Positions 25,028 through 32,672 of a stretch of 40,219 nucleotides of DNA are shown here, piece by piece. Below the pieces are notes generated by a model that was not told where the DNA came from, ran no database searches, and saw only the letters and a program-made list of their open reading frames with translations. The position numbers were made by a program, and so were the translations under genes. Source of the stretch: Ruminococcaceae bacterium UBA1404 (lineage in GTDB: Bacteria > Bacillota > Clostridia > Oscillospirales > Ruminococcaceae); NCBI GenBank assembly GCA_002305075.1, contig DBQC01000013.1, forward strand, positions 1 to 40,219, in the 5' to 3' direction. Numbering within the stretch: the stretch's first letter is position 1; each line of letters begins with the position of its first letter.

Positions 25028-26251
25028 TTAATACTCAACCTTTTTCTTGCGAGAGCGGCCTATGCCCATCATAGCCACGGCCGCCAATGCCACAACCACC
25101 AGCACCGGCATCAGCCAGAAGTTAAAGGCCTCGTCGTCGTTGCGGAAGGTGCTCCAGCCGTTATCCATGGCCAGCTTGACCTCCTGGGGCAGGTCGAGGA
25201 AGAACTCGGCCTTTTCCATTGTCTCGCTAGGGGGATAGGTGATGGGGTTTCCGGTGGTCTCCTCATCGAGCAGCGCAAGGGTGGCCAGATTAGGGGTGGA
25301 ATAGCCGATGTATTCTGTGTTGGCCAGACCCACCTCGGGCTCTAACATAAAGTTGATATACATCTCGGCCGCCTCTTTCTGCTTGGCCGAGGTCGGAATA
25401 ACCATGCAGTCGACAAATATATTGGTGCCCTCCCGGGGGTAGGCGGCCGCAAGGTCGGGATTGTCGTTTTGCATAGTGATAAAGTCGCCGGCGTAGTAGG
25501 GGCCCACGGCGGCCTCGCCGGCGGCCATCTTGTCAAAAATCTGGTCCATCACATAGGTCTGCACCAGCTTGTTCTGGGCCTTAAGAAGCTCGGTGGCCTC
25601 CTCGACTTCGCTCACACTGGCGGGATTCAGGCTATGTCCGGCCTTTTTAAGGGCAATGCCATAGGCATCCCGGGGATTGTCGAACATGAGAATCTGTCCG
25701 GCATATTTCTCGTTCCAGAGTATATCCCAGGTCTCCACATCCTCGTCAGGATCTACCATGGTGGTGTTATAGATAATCACCACGGTGCCCCAGGTGTAGG
25801 GAAGGGTGTAGAGATTTTCGGGGTCGTAGGTCATGTTGAGAAACTTGGGGTCCACATTGTCCGCATTGGGAATGTTGGAAAAATCCAGCGGCAACAGCAT
25901 ATCCTCGGCAATCATCTGGCTGATCATGTAGTCCGAGGGGATGACCACATCGTAGCTGACGCTGCCGCCCTTGAGCTTGGCGTACATGGCTTCGTTGGAT
26001 TCGAACATATTGTAGTTTACTTTGATGCCGGTAAGGGCCTCGAACTCGGCGTTGATGTCCACCGAACCGTCCCGCCCGTCCGAGATATACTCGCCCCAGT
26101 TAAAGACATTGATGGTGATACCGGCGTCCTTAAAGCGGCTGTAATAGGCGGTGTCCATATTCGAAGTGTCCAGGGGTGTTGCGGCAAAAGCCGGTGCTGC
26201 AAGACCGACCAGCATCATCAAAATAAGCGCAAAGATCACAATTCTTTTCAA
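25028..26251 (-). CDS. potD: Spermidine/putrescine-binding protein PotD with C-terminal membrane anchor
   Basis: Extracellular polyamine-binding protein (407 residues) that delivers substrate to PotBC. The N-terminus is a signal peptide with a peptidase I site (APAFA, then ATP) and no lipobox cysteine. The mature part begins INVFNWGEYISDG, the PotD-family motif, with LPYTWGTVVIIYN further on. The last 35 residues form a membrane helix (FWLMPVLVVVALAAVAMMGIG) followed by RSRKKKVEY, which would tether the protein by its C-terminus. Gram-positive PotD proteins are usually lipoproteins, so this is notable. The start has an AGGAGGTTGCC site. It is the last gene of the potABCD operon, read from the minus strand. 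Confidence 0.94.
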   Translation of the reverse strand: MKRIVIFALILMMLVGLAAPAFAATPLDTSNMDTAYYSRFKDAGITINVFNWGEYISDGRDGSVDINAEFEALTGIKVNYNMFESNEAMYAKLKGGSVSYDVVIPSDYMISQMIAEDMLLPLDFSNIPNADNVDPKFLNMTYDPENLYTLPYTWGTVVIIYNTTMVDPDEDVETWDILWNEKYAGQILMFDNPRDAYGIALKKAGHSLNPASVSEVEEATELLKAQNKLVQTYVMDQIFDKMAAGEAAVGPYYAGDFITMQNDNPDLAAAYPREGTNIFVDCMVIPTSAKQKEAAEMYINFMLEPEVGLANTEYIGYSTPNLATLALLDEETTGNPITYPPSETMEKAEFFLDLPQEVKLAMDNGWSTFRNDDEAFNFWLMPVLVVVALAAVAMMGIGRSRKKKVEY

Positions 26252-26293
26252 GTAGGCAACCTCCTTTAGGGTATGGGATGGGTAGTCGGCAGG

Positions 26294-27100
26294 CTAGTTT
26301 AGGCGCTTGCGGGTCTCGATAGCCCAACGATCCTGGGCGATGTTGGAGATAAACAGCACCCCCACCACTACCAAAAAGATGATGGTAGACAGCGCATTAA
26401 TCTCGGGCGAGACCTTTTTGCGGGTCATGGAGTAAATCACGATGGGCAGGGTCTGCACCGCCGGACCACTGACAAAGTAGCTGATGATAAAATCGTCGAT
26501 GGAGTAGGTAAAGGCCATAAAAGCTCCGGTTATAATGCCAGGCATAATCTCGGGCAGCACCACCCGCAGCACGGCTTGCATGGGCGAGCAGCCCAAATCC
26601 ATGGCGGCGTGGTAGAGGTTTTTATCCATCTGGCGCAGCTTGGGCAGCACATTGAGAATAACATAGGGCGTGCTAAAGGTGACATGAGCCAGAATAAGGC
26701 TCATAAATCCCAGCTCTATGGGCAGACCAAGCACCTGGCGCATGAATACAAACAAAAGCGAAAGAGACACGCCGGTGACAATCTCGGGGTTTACAATGGG
26801 CATATAGGTGGTATTGAGCACCACGCCCCGCAGCCAGCGGTTCATGGCATTGATGCCAATGGCCGCAGCCACCCCGATGAGTGTGGAGATGAGGGTGGAA
26901 ATCAGCGCAATGAGCAGCGTGTTGCCAAGGGCGGTTAGGATGACATCGTTTTGGAACAGCGCCTGGTACCACTTAAAGGAAAAGCCTGTAAACACCGCCC
27001 GAGACTTAGATTCGTTAAAGGAAAAGACGATGAGTACAAAGATGGGCAGGTAGAGAAAAAACATGCAAAATCCGGTATAGATGCGGGAGAGATGCTTCAT
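26294..27100 (-). CDS. potC: Polyamine ABC transporter permease PotC
   Basis: A 268-residue inner membrane permease with six predicted helices. The cytoplasmic EAA-type loop that touches PotA is YHAAMDLGCSPMQAVLRVVLPEIMPGIITG (about residues 165-195). N-terminal FMFFLYLPIFVLIVFSFNESKS is typical of PotC. Its ATG overlaps the end of potB by 4 bases, so the two permeases are coupled; potD follows after 42 bases. Together with PotB it forms the membrane channel for spermidine or putrescine. Confidence 0.95.
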   Translation of the reverse strand: MKHLSRIYTGFCMFFLYLPIFVLIVFSFNESKSRAVFTGFSFKWYQALFQNDVILTALGNTLLIALISTLISTLIGVAAAIGINAMNRWLRGVVLNTTYMPIVNPEIVTGVSLSLLFVFMRQVLGLPIELGFMSLILAHVTFSTPYVILNVLPKLRQMDKNLYHAAMDLGCSPMQAVLRVVLPEIMPGIITGAFMAFTYSIDDFIISYFVSGPAVQTLPIVIYSMTRKKVSPEINALSTIIFLVVVGVLFISNIAQDRWAIETRKRLN

Positions 27101-27909
27101 ATAATCATGCCCTCCTTTTCCTCGTCGGCATACTGGTTCATGGCGCTCATCAGCAGCAGCACCAGCACCATCAGCACCATCGAAATGGCCGAGCCCAGGT
27201 TGGGGTTGTAGGATGTGCCGAGGAACTGAAGCTCAATAAGGTCGCCAATCATCAGGTTTTGGCCGCCGCCCAGCATACGGGAGATGGCAAAGGTGGACAC
27301 AGCCGGCACAAATACCATGGTAATGCCGGTGGTGATGCCCGGCATAGACAGCGGCAGCACCACATTGACAAACACCCCAAGGGTGTTGCTGCCCAAATCC
27401 TGTGCGGCGTGAATTAGGCCCTGATCGATTTTGGTCATCACCGAATAAAGGGGCAAAATCATAAAGGGCACATAGTTGTACACCATGCCCAGCACCACGG
27501 CCCCCTGGGTGTTGATAAGCTGCAAGGGGCCAATGCCAAGCAGGCCGAGCAGCTGATTGATAAGCCCGGTGTTTTCGAGCAGGGTCATCCAGGCGTAGGT
27601 GCGCAGCAAAAAGTTAATCCACATGGGCAGCATGACCATCAGCAAAGCCACCCGCTGCATCTGGGGGCGCAGACGGCTCATGCTGTAAGCCAGAGGATAG
27701 GCCATCACAAGGCAGATGAGGGTAGCGATAACCGCCAGCCAGACCGACCGGAAGATAACCCCCGAGAACTGCCGCACATCCGAAACATTTTTAAGGGTAA
27801 AACCGCCGTCCGCCCCGGTAAGGGCATAGTAGGCCACAAGAATAAGGGGCACTACGGTGAAAAGCACCATCCAGAATAGGTAGGGGGCCGACAAAACTTT
27901 ATTCCGCAT
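27097..27909 (-). CDS. potB: Polyamine ABC transporter permease PotB
   Basis: A 270-residue permease with six helices and the EAA loop (IHAAQDLGSNTLGVFVNVVLPLSMPGI; about residues 168-194). The segment MWINFLLRTYAWMTLLENTGLINQLL is characteristic of PotB/PotH. The ATG at 27909 overlaps the 3' end of potA by 11 bases and its stop overlaps potC, so potA, potB and potC are translated as one unit. Confidence 0.95.
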   Translation of the reverse strand: MRNKVLSAPYLFWMVLFTVVPLILVAYYALTGADGGFTLKNVSDVRQFSGVIFRSVWLAVIATLICLVMAYPLAYSMSRLRPQMQRVALLMVMLPMWINFLLRTYAWMTLLENTGLINQLLGLLGIGPLQLINTQGAVVLGMVYNYVPFMILPLYSVMTKIDQGLIHAAQDLGSNTLGVFVNVVLPLSMPGITTGITMVFVPAVSTFAISRMLGGGQNLMIGDLIELQFLGTSYNPNLGSAISMVLMVLVLLLMSAMNQYADEEKEGMII

Positions 27910-29002
27910 GGCCGCCCTCCATGCTCGCAGAGGACTCCCCTTCGATCCAATCCAGCGAGTCGTCCTCCATGCGCTCCATGATGTGAATGTCGTATGGGCT
28001 CATGGTCAGACCGATAAACTCGCCCACCTCGCTGGCCTGGGTTGAGTGCACCATCCAGTCGTGCCCGGCGCTTTCCACCATCATCTCGTAGTGGACACCC
28101 TTAAAGGTCACCGAGCTCACCACGCCGGTTAGGGGGGCCTCGTCGGCCGCCACAATGCGCAGATCCTCCGGGCGAATAACCACATCTACCAGCTGGTCGG
28201 GCTCAAAACCCTTGTCCACGCAGCGAAAAGCGTTGTTGGCGAATTCCACAAGAAAGTCGCGCCGCATAACCCCGGGAACAATGTTGCTCTCGCCAATAAA
28301 ATCGGCCACAAAGGCGTTTACGGGCTCGTTGTAAATATCCTGCGGGGTGCCGATTTGCAAAATCTCGCCGTCCTTCATCACCACCACCCGGTCGGACATG
28401 GTCAGAGCTTCCTCCTGATCGTGGGTGACATAGATAAAGGTGATGCCGGTGGACTGCTGAATGCGCTTGAGCTCGGTTTGCATCTCCTTGCGCAGCTTGA
28501 GATCCAAAGCGCCCAGAGGCTCGTCGAGGAGAAGTACCCGGGGCTGATTGACCAGCGCTCGGGCAATGGCTACCCGCTGCTGCTGACCGCCCGAGAGCAG
28601 ATTGACATCCCGCGCCTCAAAGCCCCCCAGCCCCACCAGCTCGAGCATCTCTTTGACCTTGACCTTGCGCTCGGCTGCGGGAATTTTCTTAATCTTAAGC
28701 CCAAACTCTACATTTTGGTAGACATTCAGGTGTGGAAACAGTGCGTATTTTTGGAATATGGTGTTGACATTGCGTTTGTGGGGTGGCAGGTCGTTGATGC
28801 GCACGCCCTCAAAAAAAACATCACCCTCCGAGGCTTCTGCGAAGCCAGCCATAATCCGCAGTGTGGTGGTTTTACCACAGCCAGATGGGCCTAAGAGTGT
28901 GATGAACTCCTCGTCGCGGATGTCGAGATCGAGGCCCTTAAGAACGGGCAAATCGTCGAACTGGACTTTGATTCCGCGAAGCGATATGATATAATTTTCC
29001 AT
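27899..29002 (-). CDS. potA: Polyamine ABC transporter ATP-binding protein PotA
   Basis: A 367-residue ATPase. Walker A is GPSGCGKTT (38-46), the Q-loop region is FQKYALFPHLNVYQNV, the signature is LLSGGQQQRVAIARA, Walker B is VLLLDEPLGALD and the H-loop is THDQEEA. The C-terminal TOBE-type regulatory domain (from about residue 235, GESNIVPGVM) is complete. Two ATGs lie at the start; the one at 29002 is chosen because AAAGGGGG directly touches the other. The order potA-potB-potC-potD matches the Firmicute operon; the usual puuR-like regulator is not upstream. It couples ATP hydrolysis to polyamine uptake. Confidence 0.96.
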   Translation of the reverse strand: MENYIISLRGIKVQFDDLPVLKGLDLDIRDEEFITLLGPSGCGKTTTLRIMAGFAEASEGDVFFEGVRINDLPPHKRNVNTIFQKYALFPHLNVYQNVEFGLKIKKIPAAERKVKVKEMLELVGLGGFEARDVNLLSGGQQQRVAIARALVNQPRVLLLDEPLGALDLKLRKEMQTELKRIQQSTGITFIYVTHDQEEALTMSDRVVVMKDGEILQIGTPQDIYNEPVNAFVADFIGESNIVPGVMRRDFLVEFANNAFRCVDKGFEPDQLVDVVIRPEDLRIVAADEAPLTGVVSSVTFKGVHYEMMVESAGHDWMVHSTQASEVGEFIGLTMSPYDIHIMERMEDDSLDWIEGESSASMEGGHAE

Positions 29003-29186
29003 AAGCATCCCCCTTTGCGGTGATTAAGCGGGCCTCTCTATCCCGCCTCACAGCCCTCATTCCGCCACCCGCAAAAGGTTTTTTCCTATCGACCCCCTAA
29101 ATAAGGCCGATGTAAGTCGGTTGATTGGACTGTGACTTTTTGCATAGATGCGTTGGGGAGCGGATATCCCGCCCCTCAACCCCATT

Positions 29187-29214
29187 ACTATAACATATCT
29201 TGGCGGGTTGTCAA
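29187..29214 (-). promoter_or_regulatory. Predicted potABCD promoter
   Basis: On the minus strand a perfect TTGACA (29214-29209), a 16-base spacer and TATAGT (29192-29187). It leaves a leader of about 175 bases before potA, in which I see an imperfect palindrome (about 29155-29175) but no known riboswitch. Confidence 0.7.
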
Positions 29215-29417
29215 TATTTTTTGCGATTATTGCGTTTTTTACCTAAGAAATCAGCTGAATCGGTCATTTCCGAAAACTGTCTTGGCTTTGCGCTGCCTCA
29301 CGCATAAAATAACGCAAAATCGCCAACTTGCTATGATTTAGGCTTAAGTTTTATATTTTTCTTCATAGAGTATAATTCCCACGGATACAAAGGGGTAAAA
29401 AAGTTGGCACAAACCCC
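29215..29417. other. AT-rich divergent spacer without a gene
   Basis: The spacer between the potA and tRNA-Pro promoters holds no supported ORF (a 69-codon frame here lacks a ribosome site). It contains a TATAAT-like box near 29371 and an inverted repeat AAGGGGT/ACCCCTT around 29390-29420. Confidence 0.4.
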
Positions 29418-29446
29418 TTGATTTTATCAAATATACATGATACAAT
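29418..29446 (+). promoter_or_regulatory. Predicted tRNA-Pro promoter
   Basis: TTGATT (29418-29423), a 17-base spacer and TACAAT (29441-29446), 12 bases before the mature 5' end. Confidence 0.75.
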
Positions 29447-29458
29447 AACACTCGCTGT

Positions 29459-29534
29459 CTGGGTGTGGCGCAGTTGGTAGCGCGCTACCTTGGGGTGGTA
29501 GAGGCCGCTGGTTCAAGTCCAGTCACTCAGACCA
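29459..29534 (+). tRNA. tRNA-Pro (anticodon GGG)
   Basis: A complete 76-base cloverleaf. Acceptor stem CTGGGTG with CACTCAG (one G-T pair), D arm GGCGCAG..GCGC, anticodon stem CTACC/GGTAG with loop TTGGGGT (anticodon GGG), T arm CTGGTTCAAGTCCAG, discriminator A and encoded CCA. Confidence 0.97.
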
Positions 29535-29552
29535 TCGGCATAATGCCGGTGC

Positions 29553-29591
29553 AAAACGCATGCACATCATGTGCGTGCGTTTTGTTTTTTT
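29553..29591 (+). terminator. Terminator of tRNA-Pro
   Basis: A 13-bp stem AAAACGCATGCAC (29553-29565) with GTGCGTGCGTTTT (29571-29583), one U-G pair, a 5-base loop, then G and a run of seven T. Confidence 0.9.
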
Positions 29592-29713
29592 ATTGCAATT
29601 TTCCCGTGACTTCAGCCCGGATGAGTCCACCACCGCCGGGGTAAGAGGGCGTGCGCCACCCGGTCGCTTCTCTCCCCCATCCGGCAAATATTGCATCATA
29701 CCTATGCAAATAT

Positions 29714-29742
29714 TTGAAAAAAACCTCTTGGCGTATTATGCT
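29714..29742 (+). promoter_or_regulatory. Predicted promoter of the DapA-family gene
   Basis: TTGAAA (29714-29719), a 17-base spacer and TATGCT (29737-29742). The -10 lies in the left arm of an inverted repeat, TATTATGCT (29734-29742) with AGCATAATA (29769-29777), which also encloses a CGCCCG/CGGGCG hairpin (about 29753-29768). An operator is possible. Confidence 0.55.
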
Positions 29743-29793
29743 ATAGATATAGCCGCCCGGTGCGGGCGAGCATAATAATGGGAGGTCACCGCT

Positions 29794-30687
29794 ATGTTTT
29801 CACTCAAAGGCATCTACACCCCCATCGCCACCCCTTTTGAGGGGGGTAGCATCGCCTTCGACCGGCTGGAGCACAACCTGAACTTTTGGCTCTCCTCCAA
29901 ATTGGAGGGCATTGTGGTTATGGGCTCTAACGGCGAGTTTGTGTCGCTGCGTGAGTCCGAGAAGGAGCGGCTTGTACGATTTTGCTGCGACCGGGTCGCC
30001 GGACGCAAAAAGGTGGCCGTGGGGGTGGGCAGCAACTGCCTCGACGAGACTCTCTGGCTCTGCCGCCTGGCCGCCGAATGCGGGGCCGACGCCGTGCTGG
30101 CTCTGACCCCCTTCTACTACAAGGGCGCCATGAAGGAAGAGGTTCTAAAGGCCTATTTCACCGAGGTGGCCGACCGTTCGCCGCTTCCGGTCATCCTCTA
30201 CAATATGCCTGGCAACACCGGCGTAAACACCTCCTCGGCGCTGCTTAGCGCCCTTTCTCACCACCCCAACATTGTGGGTGTTAAGGACACCGGCGGCAAC
30301 ATCGCCCAAATTGCCGAGACCGTAGCGGGGTCCGATCCCTCCTTCTCGGTGTTTGCGGGCAACTGGGCCTTCTTTTTGCCCAGCCTCTGCATGGGTGCTC
30401 GGGGGGCTACGCTGGCGCTGGCCAACATTCTGCCCGACGAGTGCGTGCATCTTATGGAGCTTTACCAGGCAGGTCGCCTGGACGACGCCCGGGCGCTGGC
30501 TGTGCGGCTTATGCCGGTCAACGCTGCGGTAACCGCGCAATACGGCGTGGGCGGGCTCAAGGTGGCCATGGAGTTTATGGGCCTTTATGGGGGCGAGCCT
30601 CGCAGCCCGCTGCGCCGCCCTGGCCCCGAAGCCCAGGCCGACATCAAGCGCATTTTGCTCGAGGCCGACATTCGCCTGGTGGGCTGA
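29794..30687 (+). CDS. Dihydrodipicolinate synthase / N-acetylneuraminate lyase family aldolase
   Basis: A 297-residue TIM-barrel class I aldolase. The Schiff-base lysine is Lys164 in VGVKDTGG and the catalytic tyrosine is Tyr136 in YNMPGNTGVN. The substrate loop reads GSNGE (44-48) where true DapA has GTTGE; this form is common in 4-hydroxy-2-oxoglutarate aldolase-like and other side-branch members, so a lysine-pathway DapA is less likely. No lysine genes are nearby. The start has GGGAGG at 29780-29785. The substrate is probably a 2-keto acid whose cleavage gives pyruvate. It stands alone between its promoter and a hairpin. Confidence 0.88.
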   Translation: MFSLKGIYTPIATPFEGGSIAFDRLEHNLNFWLSSKLEGIVVMGSNGEFVSLRESEKERLVRFCCDRVAGRKKVAVGVGSNCLDETLWLCRLAAECGADAVLALTPFYYKGAMKEEVLKAYFTEVADRSPLPVILYNMPGNTGVNTSSALLSALSHHPNIVGVKDTGGNIAQIAETVAGSDPSFSVFAGNWAFFLPSLCMGARGATLALANILPDECVHLMELYQAGRLDDARALAVRLMPVNAAVTAQYGVGGLKVAMEFMGLYGGEPRSPLRRPGPEAQADIKRILLEADIRLVG

Positions 30688-30720
30688 GCCGATTGCATAA
30701 AGGCACTCGACGCAAAATCA

Positions 30721-30751
30721 AGAGCCGTGGAGCTTATAGCTCCACGGCTCT
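30721..30751. terminator. Perfect hairpin between converging genes, likely terminator
   Basis: AGAGCCGTGGAGCT (30721-30734) and AGCTCCACGGCTCT (30738-30751) make a perfect 14-bp stem with a 3-base loop. T-runs are weak on both sides, so efficiency is uncertain. Confidence 0.65.
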
Positions 30752-30756
30752 ACCTG

Positions 30757-31209
30757 TTATACAAAAAGCTCCTGCTCCTTAGGTGCGGGGCAGGGCAGCG
30801 GTTCGCCCTCTAAAAGATCGGCAATGGTAATGCTCTCGAAAAAGTTGTTGATCCGTGTGCTGAGGTCTTTCCACATGGGCAGCGTTGGGCACATAGAGGT
30901 GCGGTTGCACTGAATTGCATTGCTCTCTAAACAGGCCACCGGCGCAAGGCTGCCCTCGGTGGGACGCAGGATATTGGCCACCGTATAGCTTTCCGGCGGA
31001 CGGGTAAGCCGGTAGCCGCCACCCTTGCCCCGCAGGCCTACCAAAAGGCCGTCGCGCACCAGTAACTTGAGAATACTCTCCAGATACTTCTCTGAAATGC
31101 CCTGGCGCTTGGCAATATCCTTAAGGGGAATATAGCGTTCCCCCTGTTGATGTTCGGCCAAGTCCACCATGACCCGCAGTGCGTAGCGTCCTCTGGTAGA
31201 AATCATCAT
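30757..31209 (-). CDS. Rrf2-family transcriptional regulator, Fe-S (IscR-like) type
   Basis: A 150-residue winged-helix regulator. MMISTRGRYALRVMVDLAEHQ and IPLKDIAKRQGISEKYLESILKLLVRDGLLVGLRGKGGGYRLTR are the Rrf2 DNA-binding domain (residues 1-70). Cys93, Cys101 and Cys107 (C-x7-C-x5-C) form a cluster like the [2Fe-2S] ligands of IscR, which the cysteine regulator CymR lacks. An AGGAGG site lies seven bases before the ATG. In many Clostridia such a gene precedes iscS-iscU; here it stands alone, so it may sense Fe-S status or oxygen/NO for genes elsewhere. The promoter at 31318-31346 leaves a 100-base leader. Confidence 0.9.
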   Translation of the reverse strand: MMISTRGRYALRVMVDLAEHQQGERYIPLKDIAKRQGISEKYLESILKLLVRDGLLVGLRGKGGGYRLTRPPESYTVANILRPTEGSLAPVACLESNAIQCNRTSMCPTLPMWKDLSTRINNFFESITIADLLEGEPLPCPAPKEQELFV

Positions 31210-31317
31210 GGTTGTACCTCCTAAGGCAGATGTTAAGTTTTACTATTAAAGCCTAAAAGGCTGTTGTCCGCCACCAATATCACAATCTGTTCTTACAAAT
31301 TTTCGACATTTTAGTCT

Positions 31318-31346
31318 ATTATATAACAATTTGCATATGATGACAA
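31318..31346 (-). promoter_or_regulatory. Predicted promoter of the Rrf2 gene
   Basis: On the minus strand TTGTCA (31346-31341), a 17-base spacer and a perfect TATAAT (31323-31318). Confidence 0.75.
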
Positions 31347-31372
31347 TAACCGATGGGCAAATTCTCCAACGA

Positions 31373-31401
31373 TTGACAGTTCCATGCGGCTGTGGTAGGC
31401 T
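31373..31401 (+). promoter_or_regulatory. Predicted promoter of the aminotransferase gene
   Basis: A perfect TTGACA (31373-31378), a 17-base spacer and TAGGCT (31396-31401). It is divergent from the Rrf2 promoter, with 26 bases between the -35 boxes. Confidence 0.55.
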
Positions 31402-31434
31402 TTTGACATCTTAAATCTGCAAGGGAGGATGACC

Positions 31435-32622
31435 ATGGAATACAACATTGCCGACCGCATGGGTCAGGTAGAAGGCTCGGTAATTCGTCAACTGCTCACG
31501 CTGGCAGGGGACCCTAAGATGATTTCCTTTGGCAGCGGCAACCCCGCCTCCGAGGCCTTTCCGGTGGCCGAAATTGCCGCGATAACCGCCCGAGTTTTGG
31601 CCGAGGATCCCATCGCCATGCTTCAGTACGGCCTCTCGGAGGGTTATGCCCCCCTGCGGGATACCCTCAAGACCCGTCTTAAGGCAGAGGGCATTGGCTT
31701 TGAAAATAATGAGCTTTATATTGTATCCGGGGGACAGCAGGCCTGCGATCTGATGGCCAAGCTCTTTGTTAACGAGGGCGAGACGGTCATTGTGGAGGAA
31801 CCTTCCTTTATGGGAGCGCTCAATACCTTTCGCTCCTATGGCGCAAAACTGGTGGGCGTGCCCATGGAGGCCGACGGCATGGATCTATCCGCTTTGGAGC
31901 AGGCTCTTAAAAGCCATCCCGACTGCCGGTTCATTTATATGATTCCCAACTTTCAAAACCCCACCGGCTTTACCACCAGCTTAGAAAAACGCCGGGCCAT
32001 CTATGCCCTGGCTCAGCGGTATGATGTGCTTATTCTGGAGGACGACCCCTATGGCACCCTGCGCTTTGCCGGCGAGGCGGTGCCCTCGCTTAAGAGTCTG
32101 GACACCGACGGGCGGGTGGTTTATACCGGCAGCTTCTCTAAGGTGATGGCTCCGGCCTTCCGGCTGGGCTATATGGTTTTTGATGCTGCCCTCTCCGACC
32201 GCTTTGCAGCGGCCAAGCAGTGCGTGGATGTCCACTCCAACCTCCTATTCCAACACATCTGCTACGCCTATATGACCCAGTATGACTTTGAAGGCCATAT
32301 CGACCGCCTAAAGGCCCTTTACGCCCGCAAGGCCGCCCTGATGGTGGAGGCCATGACCACCCACTTCCACCCGGCGGTGCGGTTTAACTCCCCCGAGGGC
32401 GGGCTGTTCATCATGGCCTTTTTGCCCGATGGCAAGGACGCCTATCCCTTTGTGGCCGAAGGGATCACCCGGGGGGTGCTCACGGTGCCCGGTGTGGCCT
32501 TTGCCGCCGACCCTCAAAAGCCCAGTTCCGGATTTAGGCTCAACTTCTCCACCCCCTCGGATGAGCAGATTTTGCAAGGCTGCAAAATCCTCGGCGAACT
32601 CACCCACGCTTGGCTTGGCTGA
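31435..32622 (+). CDS. PLP-dependent aminotransferase, class I/II (2-aminoadipate/aromatic type)
   Basis: A 395-residue fold type I aminotransferase. The pyridoxal-phosphate lysine is Lys236 in TGSFSKVMAPAFRLGYM. NFQNPTG (172-178) and LEDDPYG (201-207) are the cofactor- and substrate-binding blocks. The N-terminus ISFGSGNPASEAFP and LQYGLSEGYAPLR (63-75) place it in the LysN/AraT/MocR-related subgroup, which uses 2-aminoadipate, aromatic or branched amino acids with 2-oxoglutarate; the exact donor is not decided. The ATG at 31435 is chosen over that at 31429, which directly abuts the AAGGGAGG site. It is monocistronic. Confidence 0.9.
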   Translation: MEYNIADRMGQVEGSVIRQLLTLAGDPKMISFGSGNPASEAFPVAEIAAITARVLAEDPIAMLQYGLSEGYAPLRDTLKTRLKAEGIGFENNELYIVSGGQQACDLMAKLFVNEGETVIVEEPSFMGALNTFRSYGAKLVGVPMEADGMDLSALEQALKSHPDCRFIYMIPNFQNPTGFTTSLEKRRAIYALAQRYDVLILEDDPYGTLRFAGEAVPSLKSLDTDGRVVYTGSFSKVMAPAFRLGYMVFDAALSDRFAAAKQCVDVHSNLLFQHICYAYMTQYDFEGHIDRLKALYARKAALMVEAMTTHFHPAVRFNSPEGGLFIMAFLPDGKDAYPFVAEGITRGVLTVPGVAFAADPQKPSSGFRLNFSTPSDEQILQGCKILGELTHAWLG

Positions 32623-32631
32623 TACATCGAA

Positions 32632-32659
32632 AAAGAGCGCGCCCATGGGCGCGCTCTTT
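32632..32659. terminator. Bidirectional terminator between converging genes
   Basis: AAAGAGCGCGCCC (32632-32644) pairs with GGGCGCGCTCTTT (32647-32659), giving T-runs on both strands. Confidence 0.85.
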
Positions 32660-32672
32660 GCTTTTATAGCGC

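Noticed and set aside
29132..29341. A 69-codon frame between potA and tRNA-Pro
   Set aside because: No ribosome site, no family resemblance, overlaps the potA promoter, and the region is AT-rich spacer.
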